DNA of 64,000 nucleotides, from positions 4,340,001 through 4,404,000 of the forward strand of contig JAHWDD010000004.1 of the NCBI GenBank assembly GCA_023897205.1, given 5' to 3'. A program made the position numbers and the translations under genes. The notes beneath the pieces were generated by a model. That model did no database searches and was not told the DNA's origin. It saw nothing but the letters and a program-made list of their open reading frames with translations. Shown piece after piece: positions 35,777-45,851 of this stretch; the stretch's first letter is position 1, and every line of letters begins with the position of its first letter. This stretch comes from Exophiala sp. HKRS030 (lineage: Eukaryota > Ascomycota > Eurotiomycetes > Chaetothyriales > Herpotrichiellaceae).

Positions 35777-38449
35777 ATGCTGCAGAGTGGAAGGCCGAAA
35801 CGCATAAGGGCGCTTCAGGCCTGTGAGGTATGTCGGACCAGGAAAAATCGCTGCAGCGAGGACCAGCCATGCACATACTGCGTCGGTAAGCTCTATCTCC
35901 GGTATCTACCTTTCTTTATATGACTCAACGCGATGAATCAGAACACGGCTTAGAATGTACATATTCTCGTGCCCATCGCGACAGAAGACAACGGTCACGG
36001 CAAGCACCTCTTCATCGATCGTCATGTATCTTTGCCTGACAACTTACACAGGCCAATCATGCAAATCCAATCACCGAGGATGAACCCTGGCTCTTCGCGA
36101 CGCCATCAATCTCCTGCCATCAACTCCGAGCAGAACAACGTCGAAGGATCTTGGTCAACTGCGCCGAGGCATGCCGAGCCCGTTGAACAAACTTCTGCTC
36201 ACCAGCCACGCCTTCTACAGTCCAACGAGACGTGGAAGCAGCCTCCTTTATCTTCTATGAGCATGAACAGTACTAATTCCGTCTCTCTAACGCCACAAAG
36301 GAAGGCGTCTGACGTTATGGGCACAAACTTGCACACAAGCAATCTCGAATTCTACGGATCCTCATCATCCGTAGCGTTCCTTCGTCACATGGAAACGTTA
36401 TCAAAAAGCCAAGCTACAGACTCCGTACGCGGACCATCAAGGTGCTCATTAGCTTCACTCTTGCAGAACACCGAGTTCTGTCCCGACATGTCGCAAGAGC
36501 CGCAGCGAACACCAGAGGCAAGTTCCAACTTTGACCGATTCCATTTCCGTGTTGCTAGACGATTCTTGGATTCATACTTCTCCAATATTCACCATATCCA
36601 GCCCATTTTCGACGAAGAAAGCTTTCTGAGTCGTTGCGAAGACCTCTGGTTCAACACTCCCGAAAAGCAGCCATTGTCTTTCGTAGCTCTTTACTACGTC
36701 ACTTTGAGTCTGGGCAGCCTCGTGATGACTCTCGAGACCCCAGAGATTGCTGGAGCCGATCGTTTCACTTGGAGTCGAAGGCTATTCGATACAGCGCTCG
36801 CCATCGTAACACGACTCGGTGCAGCGACAGACATTGAGATGGTTCAGTGCTATTACATGATGGTAAAGAATTCCCAAAGGTATGCTTCGATGCTTCCAAC
36901 TAACACCGACCTCGTCAAGAGCAAGATATATCAGCACGAACTCAACCCTCATGGTACGTTGGACGGTCGTTTTTGGTTCTACACGTGGCCTAACATAGTT
37001 CGTTAGTGGCATATCTGTACTCTGGTCAAGCGGCGAGAACCTCATTGGCGATCGGAATCAATCGACGACCAGTTGGTACCGACGTAACTGATCCAAGAAG
37101 TTCCATGATGGCATCGAAAACATGGTGGTATGTTGCTTGAGACCCTTGACTTTCCAATCAATTTTGTACTGATGTTGTGGGTAGGGCTGTCTATTGTCTC
37201 GATATGTACGGAGAAGCTTGCTTCTAAGGTTCTTCCTGAGCACTGACTTTGTGGAACAATAGACAGACTAGTTTTGCTCTCGGCCGACCTGACAGCCTTG
37301 GGCCCGACGAATACCATACACAAGATCTTCCAACCAAAGCATCGGACATGACCCGCTCGATCCCCGACAATCTTGACATTGTTCCCTGCATGGTTGAGCT
37401 CTCGAGGATCATGCGAAAAGTAGCACTCGCCCTGTACACGGTGCCCTGCGAGATGGGCGAAAAATTCCGGCGAGCACAGACACTCGATGCCACCTTGTGT
37501 AGCTGGCTTGAACAAATCCCGTCCTACCTTCGTATCGACCAAGACGTGTTTCCAAGCCAATCCCTGAAGCCACACGCGTTTACCAACTGCACCAAGAAAC
37601 AATCCGTCGTGCTCCAGCTTCGTAAGTTTTAAGATCAGACATCTCTTGCTCGCAGCAAAGCTTGCCTTCTGACGACCAAACCTCCAGGCTACCTAAACCT
37701 ACATATGATGATCCACGCCGCATTCATGACTCAAGAGGACGGCGACGCAGACACATCGTCAGGCTTTGCGACATCTGTGCGGCAGTGTCAGCGCAAGTGT
37801 CTAGATGCGGCGGAAAGCACGATTGACCTAATATACAAGACATTCTTGGGCGACAGTTTCTTTCAGACATGGTAAGCACATTGATTCTCGACCCGTCAGG
37901 AGATATCGGCCCTGCGAAGTATAAATGTTCCCCTTTGACTTCTGACCATCTTTGATGAATAGGTGGTATAATGCAACATACACGTTATTTGCGGTCAGCA
38001 TACTACTCGCCGCCGTTTTTCAACAACTTGCGACCAGCCGGCATGCACTCGACAGCCTTTTCGCTCACATTGACCGTTCGATACTAATTCTACAAGCCAT
38101 GGATGAATGCCAGGTTGCCAGGACTGCGACGGCGATTATCAAGAGATGCCTTGCTCGGGCAAAAAAGGCCCCACAGCCAGCATTATCAGACATACGGCAG
38201 GGTGGTTCATCGGCGAGCGACGTGGATGTCAATGTTGATGGCACAACACTGCTGCCGCCCACATCTTTTGAGCAGGCCGAGGCGCCGGGAAACATGGGAA
38301 CACCGTTGCAGTCTTACGCAACTGAAGGTGTCATTGAACAAGAAGCCTTGGGGGATCTCGATTGGCTCAACAGTTATCCATTTGATGACAGCCTACAGCC
38401 TCTATTTTGGACACGGTGGGCACAAGAACTTGACATTGTAGGGACATGA
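35777..38449 (+). CDS. Zn2Cys6 fungal-specific transcription factor
   Basis: Exons 35777-35885, 35942-35993, 36052-36953, 37007-37127, 37185-37205, 37263-37621, 37688-37871 and 37963-38449 give 744 residues. A further 57-nt intron (36863-36919, GTAAAG..GTCAAG) is possible without changing frame. Seen: zinc cluster CEVCRTRKNRCSEDQPCTYC at residues 16-35 followed by basic RDRRQR, then the middle homology region with FLDSYFSNIHHIQPIFDEESF, AYLYSGQAARTSLAIGINR, TWWAVYCLD and SFALGRPDSL. The 21-nt exon and the GTCACG donor at 35994 are the weakest boundaries. It lies inside the catabolic cluster and is the obvious candidate for its pathway-specific regulator. Confidence 0.88.
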
Positions 38450-38546
38450 ATGATACAACCGAAGAACTTTTCTCCTTTTTCATTGCCCGTCCTCTGCCAT
38501 GCCTCCCGCGCGAAAATCCAACTATGAACGGCACCCCGTGCAATTG

Positions 38547-40726
38547 TCATTCAGCAGTCACCCTACCTTGAACAGATTGCCCAGTGGCCAGAGATATCAC
38601 TATCGAGGATGGATGTTCTGGTCCGGAATACACGACGTGCTTCCCACGATTGCCATTCTCAGCTGCGCGATACAACTGCGGAAACTCGGGCAAAGTCACC
38701 TCGTGCCCCTTGATTTCTAGCCGCATGGATTCGCCTGGCTGGAAGATCATACCGGAAGGCCATAGTGGAATGTCGAGACACACGACTTGGCCCGGCGGGA
38801 TCTTCTCCTCCTTGTCGTGGGCGTGATAGGCCACGGCAGGAGCAAGCATCGCACTTTGCTCGGCAGAGATGTCTGGGTCGGTACTCAGACGTCGGTGCGA
38901 GGCTCGAAGTCGACCGTTGGGCCCTAGGTACTTGAAAATATTCAAGTCTGGGACATCGTCGGGTGTCGTCCCTGCCGGTAGACTCTCGAGGGGTATGTTG
39001 AGATGCTTCAATGGCCGTCCATTGGCGTCCAGCTTGCGCACAATGACGTAAACGTCGAGGTCATCTGTTTCGGCGCAAGACATGTACAATTTGGCCTGGG
39101 AAAACCCAATCAGTTCGGTGTATTCTCCGAACTTGTAGGTGAAATGTGCCCCGTCGTCATCCCAGGAATCGGAGGTGTAACTTGACGTCGAAGGCTCTGT
39201 GGGCGGTGTTTCGCCGCTTTCCTCCAGAGCTTCAGTCTTGCAATTCAAGTAGAAGGTTCTGTGCTTGACATAGGTGGGCGGGTAGACGGGCTCCGAACGA
39301 TTCACGACCGAAGGGACATTGAAACCGAGCAGACTGTGCCGGACCCTGGGTGTCGACTCCCAGCCATTGTCCATCTTTCCGTAGAGATAGCGGTCAAAAA
39401 ACTTTTGGAGATCATCGTTTGCCCATTTTTGATAAAGGTCGTACCACTCTTGCGTGTGGTGAATCCGAAGCCTGCCACACTGGTTAGCGCGGTAATTGTC
39501 AAATTTGTCACCGACGAACCATTTATCTTTTGTCGACGAGAATAGGAAACCCTTGATGGATCCAAGGGTATGTATACCACTGGAGAAGCTTGCCAGGGCG
39601 TAGACGGGGATGTCGATCTGGCCAAGTTTGGCGCGTTTATCCTCCCAGTATTCATTGAAGAGTGGGTATCTGCGTATCATGGTACCGATATCTTCGCGGC
39701 CGCTATTGCCTGTTGCCATGTTAATAGGAGAGAGAGTCAGGTCAGTGTGGATCTCGTGGTCGAATGGAATAGGATCCAGAAGCTGTCTGTCTTACCGCAG
39801 TAGCCTTCGCCGCGATAGTCGACAAACGAAGGATTTGGAATGCCTCCTCTGACGTTCATCTCGCCGTAGCTGTCTGCCAAGCCCTCCCAAGGAGCAATGG
39901 CCTTCAGATGAGGTGGCCGTTCAGCCGCAATGAACCTGACAAGGTGTGTCTGTGTGTGAGCGTCCATGAAAGTCCGGACGGCGCTGCGGAGGAGGTCCTG
40001 TAGTATCTTACCACTGAGAGATCCCAAGCCACGAATTGCCAGCAAATGCAACGGCACCGTTGCACCACGAGCGCGAAGCGATGGACTCTACAGTATCGTA
40101 GCCATCTCGGCCCTCCTAGAAGCGCGTGCCACACACGGGTCAGACGAAACCGTGACGCGCCGCTTGTAGGTCCAGTGGGATCATATACTCACCTGTGTTC
40201 CTTGGGCAAGTTGATCTCCCTCCGAATCAAAAGTGCCGCGAACGTCAATATTGACGATCGCATAGCCTCGCGGACACCATTCTGCGGGATCTGGAGCCTC
40301 AAACTTTTCGAGGTCGCTTGTCCAGTCCCTCGGGATGCCAGCCCGCCAGGGGACACGGTCAAGACTTTGAAAGCCTGTAAGGGGGAACTTAGGGCGGTCC
40401 CAGACGGGCCAGGAATGATTATAACAGAACCTACCATTGCCTTGTTTCCCGTAAGGACTCCATGCCACAATGGCCGCGACCGGGGTGCTGTCAGAAGATG
40501 GAGGTCTGAAAACGTCCATGTATATCTTGCACCCGTCCCGCAGAATAACGGGGACGTCTCTTTCGAAGATCAGGTCACTGTCCAAAGCGCGTCGACCGGG
40601 CTCCTTCCGCCAGCCCCTGGGGAGCACTTCTTTGCCGGGACCAAAACCCTTCCACCGCTTGCTGAAGTCTCGGTTTGCTGGTTTAAATGCGACTTCGATG
40701 TCACCGATGCTGTACTTGGTCGCCAT
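38547..40726 (-). CDS. CocE/NonD-family acyl esterase (X-Pro dipeptidyl-peptidase S15-like)
   Basis: Exons 40726-40193, 40115-40012, 39935-39796, 39709-39520 and 39471-38547 give 630 residues. Seen: DVPVILRDGCKIYMDVFRP, YGKQGNGRFCYN, the nucleophile elbow GNSWLG (Ser near residue 206), FIAAERPPHLKAIAPWEG, a His-containing RIHHTQEWYDLY, and the C-terminal jelly-roll with PPGQVVCLDIPLWP. The family hydrolyses esters and amides (cocaine esterase, glutaryl acylases). The last intron (39519-39472, 48 nt) is in frame and has no stop; it is removed because splicing restores KWLRIHH. Divergent from the MFS gene, it probably acts early on the imported substrate. Confidence 0.9.
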
Positions 40727-41383
40727 GGCTAGAGGTCTTGAAAATAGAGTTTGGTTGCCAAAATATCAGCCTTGCCTAATTTTGGTCATGTTTCCTATGC
40801 GTTGCCCCTGGTCTGTAAGCCTTTTAAACCACCGACTACAAGCGTGTATACTGTCTCCGAAAGCACAAGTGAGAGTGCTTAATAATGAGTGAACCGCCAG
40901 GATATTGGTAATGCTGGTCGGGTCAGGAGAAAACATAATGTTTGTCAGGTATCACGACCCACTCTGAGTAGGCGGATTTCCCGGCGGCATCAACAGATCC
41001 GGCGGCATGCTCCTACTAGCCAAGCGACGTCGGACAGCACGACTTTTCGGGGCGACTACTCTCAACCTTGATTGACCAGGAAAGATTGCTGGCAAAGACT
41101 TGGGTGCGGATGCGCTGCAATAAGTTACCCCCGAATACATGGAATGGGACACTTATGGGGCGTCGCCGCGGCTGGAAAACTCATCCAGCAGTCTAGGCTC
41201 TTCCCTCCTCCATCTGGCGGCAATTCCGACACGGACCCCATGGGGTTTTTCTAAGCATGGTGATCAATCGATGGACTTATATTAGATAGGGATTGTCAAG
41301 GATTTGTACGCCTGTCGAAGTCACAACAAGTCTCTATCAGAAACGCTACGTGCACCAAAAAGATTCAAACGATCTTTCTCACC
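40727..41383. promoter_or_regulatory. Bidirectional promoter of the CocE hydrolase and TRI12-type MFS genes
   Basis: 657 bp between divergent starts. It contains two direct copies of CCGGCGGCAT at 40981-40990 and 40999-41008, spaced 18 bp start to start, suggesting two sites on almost the same helix face. Confidence 0.55.
40981..41008 (+). promoter_or_regulatory. Tandem CCGGCGGCAT sites
   Basis: Two perfect 10-bp direct repeats with an 8-bp spacer. Each contains CCG-N-CGG. Candidate binding sites for the cluster Zn2Cys6 protein, inferred from recurrence. Confidence 0.5.
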
Positions 41384-43465
41384 ATGGCCTTTGCAGTTAC
41401 GAAGCACGAGAGATCCGCACAGGTTGCCCCCAATGGCGATGAAGCTGAAGAAAAACCCTATCCTGCGGAGCAACAGGTAGAGATACTAGACTCCGCAGGG
41501 AAGAACCTCAATTACGATGAGGCGGACCAAGAGCCCGTCCTCCACGCCCGGACCTGGGTCGCGCTCGCTGCGATGGTCATGTTGAACATGGTCCAGCTTA
41601 TCGCGCTGAATGGACCACCGGTATTTGTCAGTGAAACGAGACCTGTCCCCTTATCGAAAAAGAGAGAGAAGAGGCTCCCATGCTAACGCGGTCCTTTTTA
41701 CACGTAGCTGGGAACGATCGCGGGCGAATTCGGTCAGCAGAATCTGCAGTCTTGGGTTCCCAATGCCCTTTCCCTCGTCCAAGCCGTCCTTGGGCCTGTC
41801 ATCTCGTCAGGGTCAGATCTGTTCCAAGCCCGCAAGACGTTGCTCGTCGGGTCATGTCTCATATCAGTTGTCGGAGCGGCCATAGTCCCACGATCTCGGT
41901 CTTTGTATCAAGTCATTGCCGGTCAGACATTAATTGGCGTTGGCTTCGCCTCGGTCCCACTGGCTTATTGCGTACCCAGCGAGATCGTCCCTCGCAGATG
42001 GCGGCCAAGTAAGAAGAGGCTTCCTACCAATCAGCATGCGATTCATCGAGCTAATCCGGTCGAAAAGTGATCCAAGCTGCCATGCAGATTGGCGGATTTG
42101 TAGGGGCAATGATTGCACCAGTCATCCTCGGCGCCTTTCTACAGACCGACAGCGTAGGGGGGTGGCGGAACTTCTATGTATGAAATCAGGACAGCACCCT
42201 GTTAACATCCTCTTGTTCGGCTAAACTAACGGTCCTTTCGCAGTGGGTACAAATGGGCCTTTGGGCATTAACTACCATTGGCATCTTCGTCGGCTATCGG
42301 CCTCCAAAGAGACATACCAGGCTTGATCATCTTTCTGCATGGCAGAGGCTTGGTCTGATGGACTGGCCGGGGTCTTTCTTACTCACCGCCGGTCTCGCTT
42401 TGTTCCTGACAGGTTTGAGTCTGGGAGGAGGCCTGTACGCCTGGACGAACGCACGAGTCTTGTCTACGCTCATCATGGGTGGCGTCTTCCTGGCCGCGTT
42501 CGGTCTGTATGAATGGCTCGGTACGAAAACTGGCATCTTCACCCACGAGCTTTTCACAGGACCAAATGGTGCAGGGAGGACGGCGTGGATCTCTGTACTT
42601 CTCATCTTTATCGAAGGCTTTGTGAGCGCGTCTTTCGTCATTTTCTATCCAGTCATGTAAGCTGTGTCCCCGCCGCGTCTTTTCAGTCTCACCCGCCTTC
42701 TAACCCGCTGCCGCCGACAGGACCGAGTCGCTCTTCACCACCGATCCCATGAAGGTTGTCGCCCGTCAAGAAGGTTTTTATGTCGGCTGTTTCATCGGAA
42801 GCGCAGTATTTGGCTATCTTAGCAGCAGGCTGCGGAGCGTACGGGAGGGTATTGCTGCGGGATACCTATTCTTGACCGGTGGGCTAATCGGCCTCACCAC
42901 CATCCAACCAGGGCACTCGGTCAGTGCGGTATCTTTTGCCGTGCTCACAGGGCTGGGGCTTGGAGTAATCCTTGTCCTCATCGTCACCGCTATACAACTT
43001 TGCACGCCACATCATCTCATCGCGACTTCCACAGCTGTTCTCACGACGACTCGGGCTCTCGCTCTAACGGTCGGTGTTTCGGTGTACTCTGCGGTCTTCA
43101 CCGGTGCCATCGGTACGAAGTTACCTTCCCAATTAGCCTCGGCGGCTGTTAAGAACGGGGTTTCTGGGACTTTGGTGCCAGAATTTGTCCAGGCATTCCT
43201 GGGTAAAGATAGTGCCGCGCTGGGCAAGATTGCTGGAGTAACACCATCGGTCCTCGCTGCCGCCGTCGCTGCTGTGAAGCAAGCATCGGCTGATTCTCTA
43301 CGCCTCGTCTTCATCATTGCGGCCCCTGTGTCAGCGGTCGCAGTATTGCTCTGCTACTTCCTGGCAGATCTACGCACCCTGATGGATTATCGTGTTGATG
43401 CTCCCGTTGAAGAATTGCATGCTAAACACCATCATGATCAAGACGTCGGGCATGAGGCGGTGTGA
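41384..43465 (+). CDS. MFS transporter, TRI12/DHA2-like
   Basis: Exons 41384-41626, 41708-42008, 42068-42177, 42244-42656 and 42721-43465 give 603 residues, about 14 hydrophobic segments. Seen: a polar N-terminus, WVALAAMVMLNMVQLIALNGPP in helix 1, LGTIAGEFGQQNLQSWVPNAL, the loop around DLFQARKTLLVGS, and IGVGFASVPLAYCVPSEIVPRRWRP. Helix 5 is QIGGFVGAMIAPVILGAF and the next exon gives FVGYRPPKRHTR. This matches the fungal TRI12-like efflux family in sequence layout. In the cluster it may import the aromatic substrate or export toxic intermediates; direction cannot be decided. The name denotes sequence similarity, not mycotoxin production. Confidence 0.9.
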
Positions 43466-44412
43466 TATTTCAGACCTTGTTTAGCAAACAGAAGATAAAT
43501 AGTACAGTTGAAAGACCCTACCAATTGATGATTTGTAACTTTCCACTCACCCTCCCATATCGAACGTTGGTGCTCCAATGAATAAATCCGTGTGAGAAAC
43601 CGAAAGCCCCGAGGTATGGATTGCTTTCTTGATGCACGTTGAGTAAGCATTGATTCAGGCTCTGAGTAGGCCTCGTCTGCCGATGACTCGTGATATTCAT
43701 CTGATGAGCTACCCTGCTCACTGAGAGCCACTCGCTGACGACGTTGGAGAGGCATTGTAATGATCTTGATAAAGAGGATACAGAGAAGTGCGAAGAGAAT
43801 AATTGAAGGCCAGAAATCTAAACGAAACAGTGATCTTGTCGCACGAGGATAGCGACTTTGAAGAGTAAGGCAGAGATGTTAAGGAGGAAGCAGAGCGACT
43901 TCGACGAGGAAGGATAGCGGCTCCAAAAAGCGAGACGAGGATTCTATACAAGAGAATGATCAGTTTGAAGTGCTTGAGGCAGGGCCTGCTTGACAAAAGG
44001 CGGGCACTCACGGCTGCAATTGATAATGTTGAAATTCTGTGTCGTAGGGTCGTCAAGGTGTCAAGTGAGTATGACACGAGGATTTTGTGCAAGAGCATCA
44101 TCAGTTTGAAGCGCTTGAAGCGAGATCGTTTTGATACTACAGTACTCACAGCTGCAAATGGCAAGGTTGCTATCCTGTATCGCAGAGTCGCCAATTCCTG
44201 AAGCGAGAAAACTGGCTATTGAACAAGGCTGAAAATGACTGAAATTCTGAGAGAGATGAGACAATGACAGGATGGTTTGGTAGCCATGGAAGGAACAGAA
44301 GGAACGGCTTTCGAGGATTGGGCTTGCTTGAAAGGACAGAGCATCAGAACTTTAGATGGGTTCCTGGCCTTGCTGTTTTTATGAAGACTTTCAAGAAGCC
44401 TGTTTTCATTCT
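43466..44412. other. Repeat-rich stretch with a possible small reading frame
   Basis: A minus-strand frame from ATG 43755 to 43438 (MPLQRRQRVALSEQGSSSDEY..., Ser/Glu-rich) could be an exon of an unidentified gene but has no recognisable domain. The segment 43930-44205 is a diverged tandem duplication listed separately. No established gene is visible. Confidence 0.35.
43930..44205. repeat. Diverged tandem duplication, about 140-bp unit
   Basis: Two copies (about 43930-44070 and 44071-44205) align along their length: ACGAGGATT, AAGAG-ATCA, CAGTTTGAAG-GCTTGA, ACTCAC-GCTGCAA and TCGTAG/TCGCAGAGTCG recur in order with substitutions. On the minus strand both read without stops (TLRYRIATL...FKLMMLLHKILVS versus TLRHRISTL...FKLIILLYRILVS). 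Each copy keeps a GTGAGT after GCAGC, a possible splice donor. Coding status is unclear. Confidence 0.7.
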
Positions 44413-45138
44413 TTATGTCATATGAACAGTCAGATCATCCAATACTGGCTGAACAACATGCCACTCAGCAGCACTGAAGTTCTGCTCGTTCCTTGATGCC
44501 TCAATAACTTGACACAGGTGTTCATCACAGTAGGCATCCGCCGGCGCCACAAGCTTTCCATTCCATTCTGCCGGGCTTGATTGTTGTAATGCCCAATCTG
44601 TAAATTTGACCAGGAATCCCCCTCGCCATTCTGGCTCCATGAGACCGCAGAGTCTGCAAAAGACGCCACCTTCCGAGTTCGTCCATGCTCCGAGCTTCCT
44701 GAACGCAACGGGCCACTCTTTGACTCTATCCTTGATGTATTGCTGCGCGGCATTTCGTATCTTCTGATCGATGTCTTCGCTGAATAAGCCGCTCCTTGCC
44801 AGCCAGGTGTTCCAATTGTAGCAGATTCGGAGTCGATCTGGGCCGTAGCCCGTGTGTACAATGCGGAGTCGAACTATTGTTTGTTTCCAAAGGACTTGGG
44901 CGTGAGGGTCTAAAACGACCTGATTGATGTTAAGATTGACCATGAGAAGCCCAGGGCTCTCGTCTGAACCAAGGTTGAATGACACAAGATCGACTTCGTT
45001 CTCGCTGACGATAATTGTTACACCTGATGCAGGTGTAACAACTTGCCCCCCAACCCCCCCAGGGAAAGAAAGATACTCATGTCCTCATGAGTCATAGTCG
45101 ATCCGGTCACCTGATGCAGGTGTAACAATAAATGACAT
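44413..45138 (-). CDS. Hypothetical protein with Cys pairs; intron bounded by a direct repeat
   Basis: Proposed exons 45138-45111 and 45023-44413 give 212 residues. I do not recognise the family. The protein starts MSFIVTPASG, continues VTIIVSENEVDLVSF, has a central helical-looking part (IDQKIRNAAQQYIKDRVKEW), and carries CRLCG and CDEHLC, which could form a zinc site. The start is supported because the 87-nt intron (GTGACC..CATCAG) connects the only upstream ATG to the long frame; without splicing a TGA follows within nine codons. An alternative acceptor (after GGGGCAAG) is also in frame. Neighbouring repeats and lack of homology leave open that it is an orphan or decaying gene. Confidence 0.5.
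45016..45040. repeat. 25-bp hairpin-forming palindrome
   Basis: Perfect 11-bp inverted repeat (TGTTACACCTG / CAGGTGTAACA) with a 3-nt ATG loop. Its core also forms the downstream copy of the intron-flanking direct repeat. Confidence 0.85.
45021..45128. repeat. 21-bp direct repeat flanking an 87-nt intron
   Basis: The sequence CACCTGATGCAGGTGTAACAA occurs at 45021-45041 and 45108-45128, offset by exactly 87 bp, the predicted intron length. A second inverted repeat (ACTCATG-TCCT-CATGAGT, 45075-45092) lies between them, as does a C-rich tract. Confidence 0.8.
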
Positions 45139-45245
45139 CTTCAACGATCATTAGCAAGTAGCTTTGCTGTATGGATTTGTTACTGCGTACCTTGATAGCA
45201 TAATGAGACAAACAGGAGAGGTTTCCTCAGCTGCTTTTGCAAGAC

Positions 45246-45278
<33 letters not shown>

Positions 45279-45279
45279 C
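45246..45279. repeat. (TA)n(GA)n microsatellite
   Basis: TATATATATA followed by about twelve GA units. Confidence 0.9.
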
Positions 45280-45487
45280 TATGCTCAACGTGTCAAGGGC
45301 CACACCATCCTTTGGATCAATCGGAGGAAGGTTTGACAAGTGGAGAACTTGTGGCCGGAGATCGAGAGAAGTCAGAGATTTGAAGGTTGGCGGGGGCTTT
45401 ATATATGCACATTTTGGGAGTCATTGAATTTGTTTCGAGGTCTTTGAAGTTTGGTGCAGTAGCTTTCACTTTTAGGGTGTGGATCTA

Positions 45488-45606
45488 CAGTGAAGCTGAG
45501 ACAATTGTACACTGTGGAGTTGAGCCAATTGTATGTATCCTGTGAAGCTGAGACAATTATATGTATACTTGTGAAGCTGATACAAGCGTATACTGTGAAC
45601 TTGTAG
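45488..45606. repeat. Minisatellite, 25-28-bp unit, about 4.5 copies
   Basis: Successive units begin at about 45488, 45512, 45540, 45568 and 45593 and share the pattern CTGTGAAGCTGAGACAATTG followed by TATGTATA, with substitutions and small length differences. Confidence 0.8.
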
Positions 45607-45851
45607 TAGTCCGGGTCAAGTGAAGACTCGGGAAGGATCAGGTAAAGCTTCCAGTTGACGAGCAGAGTTGGTGAATGAAGAACTTCGCCGAAGATGAATG
45701 AGCAGTTCTTCTTTCGAGACTCTGTGAATCAAGATTTGGACTGGTGAAACAAAAGTAGGACTTGGACATGGGTGATGGACGACTTTATGGTGATGAGAGT
45801 GAAGACTATGATATTGTATACATCTTGACCCTTGTCTTTCACACGACGCAC

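Larger units (their letters stand above)
45139..45851. other. Intergenic region with simple repeats
   Basis: 713 bp with a TA/GA tract and a minisatellite (listed separately). No gene recognised. Confidence 0.5.

Noticed and set aside
36026..36051. 26-nt intron GTATCT..ACACAG in the first regulator gene
   Set aside because: Too short for splicing and puts the downstream exon in the wrong frame; the 58-nt intron from 35994 restores the frame.
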